Position numbers and translations under genes: made by a program. From Rostrohypoxylon terebratum (lineage: Eukaryota; Ascomycota; Sordariomycetes; Xylariales; Hypoxylaceae): a DNA stretch of 64,000 nucleotides. The DNA lies in contig MU385876.1 of the NCBI GenBank assembly GCA_022497145.1, positions 248,001 to 312,000 on the forward strand, written 5' to 3'. Under the pieces are notes generated by a model, which was given only the letters and a program-made list of their open reading frames with translations, did not search any database and was not told the origin of the DNA. Each line of letters opens with the position of its first letter. Positions within the stretch are counted from its first letter, which is position 1. Below, piece by piece: positions 41,722-53,329 of the stretch.

Positions 41722-44684
41722 TTATACTCCCAACTCATCAACCTCCGGATAACAACTTCTCACCTTGCCCTCCTCGAATATCAGCGCGACGCGCGCTCCA
41801 AAGTTAAACGGATCTCCTTCGTACACCACAAAATCCCTGCTGCGCGGAAGTTGCAGGATATCCTCGATGTTCTTGGACACGAGGTCAAGCGCCAGGCTCC
41901 GGTTTCCTGGACCGGCAACCCAACTAGCCTCCCAGATGCTGTTCCGGATGTGGTTGTTCGTTTCTTCCCAGTTTGAGATGCCGACCTTGACGCCCGCATC
42001 AAGCAACACTTGCGGACCGAGGCGGTCGGTTAGAGGTGGGCCTGGGAGGCAGTTCCGCGCGTCCCAGAAGAGGGGCTCGCATCCCCAGAAGGGCGCGACG
42101 ATGACGGGCACGGAGGCCGCGGCGAGCTCGGAGGCTACGAGGTGCGCTTCTGAGCCCCCAATGATGACGATGTGAGCACCGGTCTCTTGCTTCAGGGCTA
42201 CCATGTGCGCGATCACATCTTTGTTGTGTGTGTGGACAACAACTGCGATCTCACCCTTCGCCGCACTTTCGTAGATGGGGTGGAGGTACTTGTTCACGGT
42301 GAGTAGGTCGTGCAATTTGCTGATCTGCGATGTTATGGATGGTGTTTGCGGCGCTGGTGATCAAGTCAGCTTTTGCTTTATGGTTGAGTATTAAGGAGAT
42401 TGTTACGGAGACTTACACTTCGCATCGTGTCCGATGGTGAAATGAAGCGCGGCATTTGGCTCAGCGATTGCACCATCATCAAGCACTAGAAGCAGTTAGT
42501 TTTCTCCTTCCTATCATAAAAGTGATGCGAAAGCAGTGACATCCATACCATTCTTAGCCCCTGAACGAAACAAGGTGCTGATCCCGTGGAAGAAACCAGT
42601 CGTCAAGGGGGGCGTCACAATTCGAGTAACACCGCTGCGGTAGGCTCTACCGACATGTATTCCGTCAAACTTGATTCCAAATCTGCTTGATAAGGGGTTT
42701 GCATAGTCCTCGCCTGCCGATGCACCATCCGTCGTCGATGGTTCTTGCCGCATCTCAGTCAAACCGTGCTGGCGAGTGACAACCGTAAGACCCTAAAGTA
42801 GAAACTTTTTGTTAGACATCAAAACTGCCGTCAGGGAGGGTTTTTTGTACTTACGGGAAGCATATAACCATCCTGCAGGTCAATTGAGGGGATATTGTCT
42901 TCCATTGCTTGTTTTGCCGAATTCTCGCAATTGCTTCCGCCAACACACACAATACGACCTTCCCGTACCACAACAGTGACATTCCCTGTTTCGGGCTGTT
43001 CGCTGCGCATCCCATCCTCGCCAATGAAACTCGTCTTGAGCCCACGAACGACGATATCAGGTTGGCCTGCTTTACAAGTACTTTTCGGAACCTCATCAGA
43101 CCTCGACGGCGGCGCCTCCCTCACAAAATCCTCCGAAGTCTTCCACAAGCTCTCCGAAGCGCGCGCAACGCTCTGCCCATCGATATATACCTGCAGCGGC
43201 GTAGCCCCAACCTGCAAAAGATGGCGATCCCACACCACGAGATCGGCATCGTACCCGGGCCTGACGAACCCGAGCCTGTTATCCAAGCCGAGAAGCCGCG
43301 CCGGGTGTCCGATGATGGACTTTACGGCGTCGTCGGCGCCGAGGCCGAAGTGGTGCGCGATCTGCGCCTCGTAGATGAGCCACTGGCCGTGCTCGGCGGG
43401 GTGGTCGCGGGTGAGGACGAAGGGGATGCCGGCGCGCGCGACGCGGGCGGGGAGGTAGGAGCTGACGTTGTAGAGCTCCTTCTTGTCGCCCCAGGAGTCG
43501 GAGAAGCCGACGACGGCGATGCCGCGCGCCTTGAGCTGGTCCGCGACGAGGTCGGCGTGCAGCGCGTGGTGCAGCGCGGTGATGTTGAAGCCGAACTCGT
43601 CCGCGTGGTCCAACATCGCTAGGATGTCCTCCGTCTCGTACCCGTGCACGTTGACGCGCAGGTCCCCGCGCAGCACGTCCACCAGCGTCTGCCACTCGAG
43701 CGACCGCGGGTACGGAACCGCGAGCGTGGCTTGCCCGTGCGTCGTCGACGCGGCTTCGCACCAGCGGTCTTGCTCGTGCTTTAGCCGAGACGCGGTGTCG
43801 TACGCCTTGCGGAACCAGTACGACTCCCCGAGCCGCGTCGACGGGCCCCCCGCCACGTCCTGGAACTGGCGCTTCTGGTTCTCGCCCATAGCCATCTTCA
43901 GGTAACGCTGCGGCTTCCCCTTTCCCCCGCCCACGTCGCTCAGCAGCATGCCCTTCACGGAATCCGCGCGCTTCATCTTCACCAGCAGGCCCTCGCCCGA
44001 GATCAGGTTCTTGGCGCCGGTCAGCACGAGAGAAGTCGTGACGCCGCCGCTCGCGATGACGGGGATGGCGCCGTCGTGCGGCTTGAACGCGTCGATGGCG
44101 CGGGCCCACGGCGTCACGGGTGCGGAGATCTCGGTCACGTCCTCCGTGGCCCAGAGCTGCGGCGTCTCGCGCACGCCGGCGTGCGAGTGCATGTCCACGA
44201 GCCCCGGCGTCACGACGCGGCCTCGGAGGTCGAGTACCTCGTCCCCGGCTACGGCTGGGGCTAAGGACGACAGGGAGGTGGCGACGGAAGTGAAGATACC
44301 ATCCTGGATCTCGATCACGGCTTCGTGTGTCACTGCGCCGTCGCCGTTGATGAGGGTGGCGTTGTGTAAGATGGTGCGTTTACTTGAGCTGGCCCTGCTG
44401 GCTAGGCGGGAGGTTGCTAGGTTGGGGTCCACGATGGGACGTTGTTGGTTCAACGCACATTGCTCCAGACCGTATTCCAGATCCGCTGCGTTGAGTCGGT
44501 TCTTGGCATGATGGTGTTCATGATAAGGGGGTAGTGCATGCCATTGGCTAGAGAGGAAGAAAGTCGTGATGACAGCAACAAGGACGGCTAGAATGATATC
44601 TTTCTTTACGCCGAGAATGCTTGCGCCCTCATTGCGATGCTGACGACGGCGACGAGGCGACTCCCGCGACTCTACCTTCTCCAT
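41722..44684 (-). CDS. Membrane-anchored amidohydrolase-superfamily protein, 924 aa
   Basis: Exons 44684-42855, 42792-42549, 42485-42417 and 42353-41722 join in frame across three 62-63-nt introns (GTAAGT, GTATGG, GTAAGT donors; TTTAG, TCTAG, ACCAG acceptors). A basic N-terminus (RRRRQHR) is followed by one helix at residues 29-46, so it is probably a type II membrane protein with the catalytic domain outside the cytosol. The metal-binding HxH lies in TPGLVDMHSHAG (166-168). Further conserved blocks are VNVHGYETEDILAMLDHADE, ALHHALHADLV and GHPARLLGLDNRLGFV followed by PGYDADLVVWD, the typical amidohydrolase exit strand. A second composite-domain portion continues to the C-terminus. Fungal relatives are annotated as imidazolonepropionase- or chlorohydrolase-like; the substrate is unknown. 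GC-rich coding sequence creates long antisense frames. It borders a transporter and regulator block. Confidence 0.87.
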
Positions 44685-45459
44685 GGTTGCGGAATGCTAT
44701 CGGAATGCTATCCCGAGAGCTGGAGATGACCTTGATACTCTACGCTACGACGACCCGACTCTCATCTATGATATACCCATTCTATGGTGCATATAGCACG
44801 GGAATAAAATTTGAACAAGAGTCTAGTAACCTATTTCAAATTTCAGATAGGTAAGGTCTTTACACATACCTGTAGCGCATGATGGTCGTCGGAGATAGGT
44901 AGACTGTAGAGATAACACTCGCCAAAGGTTTTCCCGAATAGGAAGTATATGCGCCGAGCGTATCGGAAAACCCCTATAGGCAGGTTTTGGGTAGGACGAC
45001 CCGGGGCTCTGGATCGTCTGGGGTTCGGCGGGCCATGACTAGTTGGGCGGGCGTGCCGTGGCTCGCTTAATGATATGCATTACTCCGTGATACCACCGTC
45101 TCCTCACGGGGATGAGTGTTGGTTGCTTTCGACATTCTTTATCTCACTCGCATGTTATAAGTGGAGTTTACATAGCTATAATTGTGGAAAACGCGACTTG
45201 GTGGTGTGGGCTAGGCATGGACGGGGTTAATGGAAAGACAAGGCAAATAAATAACTTGGTTGGTTCATCGAATATAACCGATATTTTCGTAATCATCACG
45301 CATCCCCTATCTCATAATTACCTACAAACAATAACCCTTGAAAATTTTCATGCCAATAACCTTGCCTTAAGTATCCAATCCTCCACATTTACGGAGATGA
45401 AATGATAGTGATCTCCATTTCTATATCCACAATAATATTTCCGGTAGATATCATACCTT
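44685..45459. other. Intergenic stretch between the amidohydrolase and DAL5-type genes
   Basis: It holds the amidohydrolase promoter and the transporter 3' flank. A 97-codon plus-strand frame at 45112-45405 has no coding support. Nothing else is recognised. Confidence 0.35.
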
Positions 45460-47202
45460 CTAGAGAACGTAGCGGAATACAAGCTTCTGTTCTTTATCAG
45501 TGAGATCAAGAAACTCGTCGTCAGAGTGGCTAGTTTCGCCTTCCGCGGCAGCTAGACGATCGCGTCTCTTGTTCTCCCAGATGAGGTAGAATCGCAGAGC
45601 AATGATGAACAGGATACATAAGGCAAAGCAGACGAAGGCAGCCAGGAAGGCAGTCTTATACGCCGGTGCCTCATTCGAGAGGAAAAGCTGAGGGGCGACG
45701 ACCTGTCCAACACAGAACGCAATGTACATCATAGATGATGCGGTAGCTTTCTTGGTGTATCCGGCGAAGTTACTGGTGACCAAGGACATGGTGAGAGTGC
45801 CCACTATACCGTGAGTTTGGACGATGTAGTAGGAACCAAGCAATCCACGCTTATTCTCTCGGGGTAAAGTGTAGAGTAGAACGGCACCAATCAGAGCAGG
45901 AATTTGACAACCTAGTATATAATTAGAAAAGGGGCATTTCGGGGACGTATCTTTGTCGGGTACATACCAGCAACCATCCACGTACGGATGTTTTGGAAAC
46001 GCCTAGTCATGAAGCCACCGAAAAGAATGCAGATAGCTTGTATCACACCTAGGGGCACTAGGAGAAGGGTTGAGTAGAGCGCGCTGTAACCGAACCCTTT
46101 AACAACGATACTGCCGAAAGAGCCAACTCCGCCGGCGGGAATGTCATCGAGGAAAAAGGTAGCGACAAGGATCCAGCACTGGACATCAAGCACGCACTCC
46201 TTGAATTGGGACCATTTCCACACGTGGTTCTCAACACCTGTACGATTGCTTCGGACACGTTCAATTGCCATAGCTCGGTCTTGGTCTGAAAGCCAGCGGG
46301 CATTCAACGGGGAGTCGGGGAGGTAGTAGAACAAGAAGGCGCCATAGCATATGGTGAAGGCCCCGAAGATCAAGAAGAACCAAGCCCAGTTAGGGACATT
46401 GTGGTTGGTAATATGAGCTATACCGTAGCCGAGAAGACCACCACAGACCTGGCCGATGGAGTTGCCAAGGTACCAGTAAGAAATTCGCAATGGCTGTTCT
46501 TCACGCGTCCACCATTGAGATGAGATGACGATGAAGGCTGGGTTAATGCAAGATTCCATACATCCCAGAATGGCTCGAATGGTCATCAGACTAGCGAAAG
46601 AGCGGGATGCAGCCGTAGTCATCAACACGGCTCCCCAGAGCATAGTCGCAACGGCGACGAAGCGGCCGATGGGGAAGCGAACGATTAAGCGAGCCACAAT
46701 AGGTTGAGAAACCATGTAGGCCAAGTAGAAGACAGAGCCGGAAGCCCAGCTATACTGGTTTCCGACCAGGTGCTATTAAGGAGTAATTGATTAGCGCCAT
46801 AGGGGGAAAGGGGGGCAAGGGGTTGCTCAACAGCTTGGTGGCGCTGGACTCACGTTGTCTGTGAGAAGACCAAAATTGGCAGAATATGACAAGGCATTTT
46901 TATCCATAAAATTGAGAGTATATGTGATGATCATCTATCATATCCAATTACATTAGTATGGATGCTTATTCATGACAGTCTTAGGGGGGGGGGGGGGTTA
47001 ATGGTGGTTGGGTTCATACCAATGGTAAGAGGTTACGATCGATTTTGCGCAAGACGCGCTTGTTGTCTTCTTCGGTCAGGGGTCCTACGGCGTGCTGCTT
47101 CGCGAACTCGTAGGCCTTGTCAACGTCGTCTTGCCTCCCCTCTTGGACGGACGTAGCCGTGCTTTTCTCATCGTGCTTCTCCATGTTGGACTCCGAACTC
47201 AT
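45460..47202 (-). CDS. DAL5-type MFS transporter (anion:cation symporter family), 506 aa
   Basis: Four exons: 47202-47020, 46934-46854, 46772-45968 and 45911-45460. Splice signals are GTATGA/GATAG, GTGAGT/AATAG and GTATGT/ACTAG, all with closing frames. The N-terminus carries the family leader EEDNKRVLRKIDRNLLPL, continued across the intron by MIITYTLNFMDKNALSYSA, the typical first helix. Later landmarks are ILGCMESCINPAFIVISSQW with WWTREEQPLRISYW (the conserved mid-loop), PDSPLNARWLSDQDR and GYTKKATASSMMYIAFCVGQ. The C-terminal tail is acidic. Relatives import allantoate, ureidosuccinate, nicotinate, pantothenate or related carboxylates with protons; which one is unknown. It is divergent from a Zn2Cys6 regulator and downstream of an amidohydrolase, so a joint catabolic role is plausible. 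Intron 1 contains a 14-nt homopolymer (G on the plus strand). Confidence 0.92.
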
Positions 47203-48164
47203 TGTCCAAGTTGTCCAAGCTCACAGAGGAGTGAGAAATGAGAGTTGTCGAAGTTGTCGAGAGTTGTCGAGGGTGTCGTGGTTGCATCGTGTCGCCTTCC
47301 ATCTTTTTATTCAACCCCCCGGGCAGTTGCGCAGTGCGTCTTATCTCCAACAGCAGCTTTTAAAGTCAGGTTGTTGGAACTTGGAACTATTCGGGTTTAG
47401 TTTTCGGTTTAGCTCTCACAGAATCCTACCTTATCTTCTAACTAATAGGTAGCTATCGATAATATTGTTAGTGTGCCATTTCACTGAGTACGGGTACCAG
47501 TAATACTCTTGCCTCTTTTCCTCTTCCGAGTTTTCCGAGGGGCCTACCTAATATAGAAGGGGAAATGGCGAGAAGCCAACACTCACGTGGTACCCCTGTT
47601 TCTTATCAGTCTCTTGGTGCCTTGGTGCCCCTACTACATAGTATGCTGTATACCTACTAGCTAGTAGCTACTAGGTATATGTACTACGTAGACCCATGCT
47701 TCAGCTATCTGGGAAGTTGCTAGGACCGTCAATTGATCTGGGTCGTGACTCGCCAGAGCCTATTATCGAGCATTGTGTGGACTCTGTGGACTCTGTGGAC
47801 TCTTATGGATATCTTTCGGGGTACTCGGTCCCCTCCTTCTCCGCAGACTCCACAGTTGTTCCCAGGGGCACTTTCGATATCTTGATCGATCTATTTGTCC
47901 CATCTCCTGGGTCTTTCCTAGCTTTTTCCTTGGTCCCTCTCTTCTGGGTCTCGGGTCTTCTTTTTTCAGGGTTTTCAGGGCTTTCAGGGTTCTGATGGTT
48001 CTTCTCGCTTCCCTTTTGGTCATCTTGGATGCTGTTCCCGCTGTTCCCTCCCGTCTCCATCCCCAATCACCAATTGCTAACGAGCCATTCCTAATACAAC
48101 TATCATCTTAATAATATCATTATACCACCCGAATCTATTATACATCATTTAACCATTTTTACAC
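47203..48164. promoter_or_regulatory. Shared divergent promoter of the DAL5-type transporter and Zn2Cys6 regulator
   Basis: About 960 bp lie between the two starts. A 9-bp tandem TGTGGACTC is repeated three times at 47776-47802. TTGTCCAAG/GTTGTCGA-type short direct repeats sit just upstream of the transporter ATG (about 47203-47276). A CGG-N-CCG site pair bound by this regulator was not recognised. Head-to-head sharing suggests, but does not prove, that the regulator controls the transporter. Confidence 0.4.
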
Positions 48165-50210
48165 ATGAATCGAAGTCGGCCGGTAAGATCGAAGACTGGC
48201 TGTTCTTCGTGTCGTCGGCGCAAGGTTCGGTGTGATGAGACGAAACCTATTTGCAATGCCTGTACGCGTCTAGGGCTCACGTGTTCCTATGAGCCAGCTC
48301 GTGCCGCCAATTCCGCTGAGACTCTCCGATATCGTGTACGTTTTGTCAGTTCGCGCTATACCAGAGCAGAACCAGAACCGGAGCCAGATGAGGTTAGGAG
48401 TAGTTCGTCACAATCCCGGGCTCTATTGCCAGGGAGTCCTCCACAGCCCTCGCAGCCCTCGCGGCCCTCGCAGCCCTTACAGCCCTCACAATCATCACCG
48501 TCGTCACTGCCTCCACAGCCCTCGCAAACTGTCTCCCAGGAGACCGAGCATAACAATTGCGAAGTACCACAAGACGTAGTAGAGCCAAGTTCTGATGAAC
48601 AGCAAAGCAAACTTATCCCAGATAACTCTACTACCGCTACCATGTCACATCCACATCTACCTTCACATCCACATCCACATCCACATCCCGTACATCCTGC
48701 ACACTCCTCGCCCCTCCCCATCCCCGCCCAGGTCCTGACCGGACATTCACCGCAACCGAGCACTTCACCCGTCATCGCAGACCCTAACGCATTTGCTCTT
48801 ACGTCACAAATGCATGTATATGAGCCTCAAATAGGTCCCGGCTACGTACCTGCCTTCTTTGATCCTAATATGAGTTTCGATTTGATGGGAGAAGACTGGT
48901 TATCACCCCATACACCCGGAGATGCCTCCCAGGATTCGGAGTCCATCCGGAACGACATCCCCGAGTCGAGTTCGTACACTCAGGATGCTACTGTGATCAT
49001 TGGTTCCGACGATCACAGACTTATCCAGCATTATCTGAACGTAATGACAAGTTACGCTAAAATACGTTGTTCTGGAGATGATAATATTTATAGCTACATT
49101 TTCAGCAATATGGCACTATTTTATGCGCCTTTATACGATGCCTTGATGGCTTGGACGGCATTACACCTTGGCCAAAACAGGTCTGACCCCGAACTCATCC
49201 GGAAAGCCGAACAACGGTACACACATGCCGTCACTTTGACACACCAGGATCAGAACGTCGCTATCCATTTCGAGCTTTCAATTGTGACAATCTGGTTCGC
49301 CCTGCAGTATGAGCTTCTCGCAGCCCACGGCATCGAATCCTTCTGTCGGCACTTGGAATTTGCCGCCGACCTGGTTGAAGCCCACCGGCGGCATCAAAAG
49401 GCCGGGGGAGAGGCAACTCCGCTCGGCCATATCGGCTCCCGTATGTTGGTCTGGCTAGGCGCATATGATAGTCGGGCGTCACGTATTGGGGGCACAGGGC
49501 GTCTCTTGCAAAATCTCGAGGCGTTTGCTGCTGACTACGATTTCATTGATGCAGCGTATCCCAACTTACCCACCAACACGGAGGACTTAAAGCCCTCCTT
49601 GCGTCTTTCCTTAGAACTCGACTATATGGAGAGCCGAATCGTACAATCGCACCGTAGATCAGCCGCCGGATCTGGGGCAATATGGTCAAACGTACAGTCA
49701 GGTCTTATAATGATTTATGAACGATTCGAGAACGATCCTTCTGTTGCCCCGATCATAGATTCACTTACCAACCCGTCACGCTCTCTTACTAGTAGGATCA
49801 CGACAAGACGTTTCAACTGCTTATTACTCTTAGCAACTTTTTATAGTGTTGTGATAAGCTTCCATAGGTTGATACCCGCTCACTTGGCAACAAATATTCC
49901 GGATAGGCTCATATCGGCCGAAGTCGCGGCAGCTAATATCGTTCGTCTGGCTTCTTGGGTCAGCCGAAATCGATCGCCATCTCCACAGAATATTTGGCCG
50001 CGCATTTTGTTTCTAGCAGGTATCGAAACTATGGATTTAGCATACCAAGATTGGGTGGTGAAGACACTCACGGAGGCCGAGGTATGGGGAGCCAACTTCC
50101 AAAAGACGAGGATGTTACTCGAGAAAGTTATCAAGCTTCAGAGCGCCCAAGGAATCAGGGTTGACTATATCGATGTCATGAAGCAAGATACAGGGTTGTT
50201 TATTATTTGA
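48165..50210 (+). CDS. Zn2Cys6 transcription factor with fungal-specific C-terminal domain, 681 aa
   Basis: The N-terminal zinc cluster has six cysteines at residues 13, 16, 23, 30, 33 and 40 (GCSSCRRRKVRCDETKPIC then NACTRLGLTC), the binuclear cluster that binds CGG half-sites. It is followed by a long low-complexity linker with EPEPEPD, Ser-Gln-Pro repeats (residues about 93-117) and a His-Pro run (HPHPHPHP near 170). The remaining 400 residues are helical and match the layout of the fungal-specific TF domain 2 (FALQYELLAAHGIESFCRHL, LGAYDSRASRIGG, ATFYSVVISFHRLIP). No intron is needed. It is divergent from the DAL5-type transporter and in tandem with an M20 peptidase and an ABC-C transporter, making it a candidate pathway regulator for the block. 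The specific inducer is unknown. Confidence 0.93.
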   Translation: MNRSRPVRSKTGCSSCRRRKVRCDETKPICNACTRLGLTCSYEPARAANSAETLRYRVRFVSSRYTRAEPEPEPDEVRSSSSQSRALLPGSPPQPSQPSRPSQPLQPSQSSPSSLPPQPSQTVSQETEHNNCEVPQDVVEPSSDEQQSKLIPDNSTTATMSHPHLPSHPHPHPHPVHPAHSSPLPIPAQVLTGHSPQPSTSPVIADPNAFALTSQMHVYEPQIGPGYVPAFFDPNMSFDLMGEDWLSPHTPGDASQDSESIRNDIPESSSYTQDATVIIGSDDHRLIQHYLNVMTSYAKIRCSGDDNIYSYIFSNMALFYAPLYDALMAWTALHLGQNRSDPELIRKAEQRYTHAVTLTHQDQNVAIHFELSIVTIWFALQYELLAAHGIESFCRHLEFAADLVEAHRRHQKAGGEATPLGHIGSRMLVWLGAYDSRASRIGGTGRLLQNLEAFAADYDFIDAAYPNLPTNTEDLKPSLRLSLELDYMESRIVQSHRRSAAGSGAIWSNVQSGLIMIYERFENDPSVAPIIDSLTNPSRSLTSRITTRRFNCLLLLATFYSVVISFHRLIPAHLATNIPDRLISAEVAAANIVRLASWVSRNRSPSPQNIWPRILFLAGIETMDLAYQDWVVKTLTEAEVWGANFQKTRMLLEKVIKLQSAQGIRVDYIDVMKQDTGLFII

Positions 50211-50587
50211 CCGGGTTATGCGTAACGGAGTTTTGAATTTCTGGGATGCTGGGAAAACAAGGCCATGAAACCAATGTAACCATGATAACACAAGATTTTT
50301 TTCCAATGATGATCATCTGCCGATTCGTTTCTTGAATCTTTGCGGTGGTAATGGTAAAGCAGCCGAGTTATAAGTTATCTACTCGGCTAGGTTTATTCCG
50401 AATTAGGCAAGTCTATCGACCGTCCGAGTAGCGGGTGACATGTGTGACTTGACATCTCCGTACCTTGATGACCTATTCGTCTGTCAATAAAATAGTACCA
50501 CTAATGCTGTCACTATTACTAGGTAGCGAGATATCTAGGTATTTACTCGAGAATTCGAAGTCCTGAGTCTCTCCATAGTGTGCAAAC
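50211..50587. other. Short intergenic stretch between regulator and peptidase
   Basis: About 380 bp contain the regulator's 3' end and the peptidase promoter. I see no additional feature. Confidence 0.35.
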
Positions 50588-52494
50588 ATGGAGAAACATC
50601 AAGGAAATACTCCCTCGAGTCCCTTCGAGCAAAGACGACCATGCAACAGGCGCAGAAACTTTTTGCTCTGTTCGCTGGTTTTCCTTTGTTTGATACCATT
50701 CTACATTAGCCCCTCATTGCGTTCGCGGGCCGTCCACTGCTTAAAATCGGCACCGAGCGGCCGGCTATATCGCAGAGACCCGGAGAAGTGGTGCCCCCTG
50801 CCAAATGTCACTACCCCCCGAGACGACGGCCTTAAACCAAGTGAACATTTGACAGACTCCGGAGAGTTTCAATTAGCCGTGGAACGACTTTCAGCAGCTG
50901 TACGCGTACCGACCGAGAGTTTCGATGACAATGGCGATGTCGACGTCGATCCCCGCTGGGAAACGTTTGACGAGTTTCACAAAGTCTTGGAGAAATTGTT
51001 TCCTCTCGTGTAAGTACCTAGTTTCATCATTGTCTCTTGAGATTTACCAATATAGCTTCGTTCAATCTCAATCTAGATTATTGCCATTTCTATATTCTGA
51101 TCTACGGGCTTTAGGCATTCGCAACTAGAACTTCGCAAGGTCAATCGTTACGGTCTTCAATATACTTTAAAGGGCACAGATCCCTCACTGAAGCCTATCC
51201 TGTTAACGGGACACCAAGACGTCGTCCCTGCCGGCACAGCTTCTCGTTGGACTTACCCACCATTCGAAGGACATTTCGACGGCACTTTTGTGTGGGGTCG
51301 AGGAGCAGCCGACTGCAAGAGCGTCGTCATTGGAATCCTTTCAACCATTGAGAATCTACTTGCACAATCATTTGTACCGCATCGCACTATTGTTTTAGCT
51401 TTCGGGTTCGACGAAGAAACTGGTGGTCTCAGAGGGGCAGCTTCTTTGAACCAATCTCTGATTCAGGAATGGGGACACGACTCATTCTTATTCATCCTGG
51501 ACGAGGGTGGGATGGGTATCCAGAGCCAGGGAGACGATACCATTTATGCTTATCCGAGTGTAGGGGAGAAAGGCTATTACGATATCCAACTAACCCTCGA
51601 GGTCAATGGCGGACATAGCTCAAGACCCCCGAAACACACAGGCATTGGTATCATGGCAGATGCAATTGTGGCATTGGAAAGCAATCCATATACGCCGCAA
51701 CTGACGCAATTGAATCCCTTCCGAAGAGTCTTAGAATGCAGGGCGAAATACTCTCCGAATGACGTCCAACCATGGCTACTTGATGAGCTCCTCAGCGGAA
51801 ACGAAAAAGAAATTGCAAAGAAGATCGCCGATGAAGAAACAAACGATCAATGGCTGGTGAAAACAAGCCAGGCCATCGATGTAATCACTGGTGGTGTCAA
51901 AGTCAACGCCTTACCCGAAAACATCGAGTTACAGATGAACCATAGAGTAGCACTGCATGATTCGGTCGATTACATCAACCAGCACATCCAAGACGTGCTA
52001 ACACCTGTAGCACAAAAGTATGGATTCGAATTTGAGGGTTTCAATACCTCAACCTCTCGGGATACCGGGGTAGACATTGCTACGTCTAGTATTCTCAGGG
52101 CGCGCTCCCTGCAGATCATCCATCCATCCCCGACGTCGCCAACTGACAATGATGTATGGTCCATCTTTAGTGGCACTATTCGATATGTATTTGAGACAAC
52201 GGAAAGCGCGCAGGGTAAAACGGTCGTCCCCGTTGGGAATGTTATGACAGGGAATACCGACACGGTGAATTACTGGGACTTAACCAAAAACATCTACAGA
52301 TTTACCCCTTCAAGGAATGGGACAAGGCTAAACCAACATGGAATTGATGAGAGAATGGGAATCACTGCTCATTTGGAGGGCATGAGATTATACTACGGTA
52401 AGATATTCCCCACTTGTGAAATTACGGTATCTATGCTAACTTTTGGATTTTGATAGACTTGATTCGCAACTTCGACAGCTGGAAGGAAGAATAA
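50588..52494 (+). CDS. M20-family carboxypeptidase (vacuolar carboxypeptidase S type), 580 aa
   Basis: Exons 50588-51009, 51115-52397 and 52457-52494 join in frame; introns are GTAAGT/TTTAG (105 nt) and GTAAGA/GATAG (59 nt). The last exon encodes only 12 complete residues (LIRNFDSWKEE and its junction). An N-terminal signal anchor spans residues 24-41 (NFLLCSLVFLCLIPFYI), as in Cps1. Zinc-site motifs are intact: GHQDVVPA (His 174, Asp 176), the bridging Asp in GRGAADCKS (about 207) and the catalytic Glu pair in FGFDEETGG (about 240-242). The dimerisation-domain motif NGGHSSRPPKHTGIG follows, and HGIDERMGITAHLEGMRLYY near the end supplies the last metal ligand. The enzyme removes C-terminal residues from small peptides, usually in the vacuole or secretory pathway. 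It sits between a regulator and an ABC-C transporter. Confidence 0.92.
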
Positions 52495-53329
52495 ATTTGG
52501 TCAATTAGGTAGTGAATTATAAATGCTATTGAGATTTTGTATGACAATGATCTGATTTGATAGAAATCAAGTGACTAGAAATGGCCAAATATGTAGCCTT
52601 CACCAAGACAAGAATACTACCTGGGCATAGAACGTCCAATATTACCTCGCCACAAACACAACCTAGTAATATGTACCTACCTGCATTAGAAGACGGCTGC
52701 ATGCTGCAGATACCGCGGAAATGCCAGTGACCAAAATTATGGAACTTGTCTTCCGATCTTGCATCTTTCCGGGACCTCCTCCTCACTTTAGGGAGCGGCA
52801 ATCTACCCGAGCATCAGGATATGTACGTAATAGTAGAAAGGAACCTGGTTTGGGTATTCTGACCCTTCAAATGACCTTGAAGAGTTGCAAAAGAATTAAG
52901 GAATGAATTACGTTTGTGATTGTGTGCCCGGTTTTTACGCCGTAACGGCCCCTGTATCGGCTCCAAAGTTTCCTAATCAGGAAATTCCTCGCATCTTTAG
53001 TGGAATCGCCATCACCCTCCGGGGCGCCACGGCCAATAATGCGGCGTACCGACGAAGGCTACGCCTTGTGGGACGACTACGGCTACTATTTTTCCCTTGC
53101 GGCTGTTTGGCTAAGAGCTAGAGCTAGAGCTATTTTGCCTTATTTCGAAAGAAGCATGGCTTTTTTAGCACCATGCCAGGAATAATAATGTACTCGACAC
53201 GGCCGTATAATTTGGTCTCTTATAGATGGCTCAAGACCAGACGCAAAGAACCCGGCCATTGGAGTCGCAGAAAAGTTCGCCTCCGCGCTCATCGACTGAC
53301 ATGATCGAGCGTGCCAGACGGCTCAGAAG
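52495..53329. other. Intergenic stretch between peptidase and ABC transporter
   Basis: A locally GC-rich patch at about 53000-53130 is open in two frames (72 and 61 codons) and includes the tandem TAGAGC near 53116-53131. No family is recognised, and it may be a fragment of something decayed. The last 100 bp are the transporter's 5' flank. Confidence 0.35.

Noticed and set aside
42909..44109. Long open frames on both strands over the amidohydrolase (237 and 276 codons)
   Set aside because: Other-frame shadows of a GC-rich real gene that has clear motifs and introns.
53000..53185. Small genes of 61-72 codons in a GC-rich patch
   Set aside because: Two overlapping frames are both open and neither has a family or splice context.
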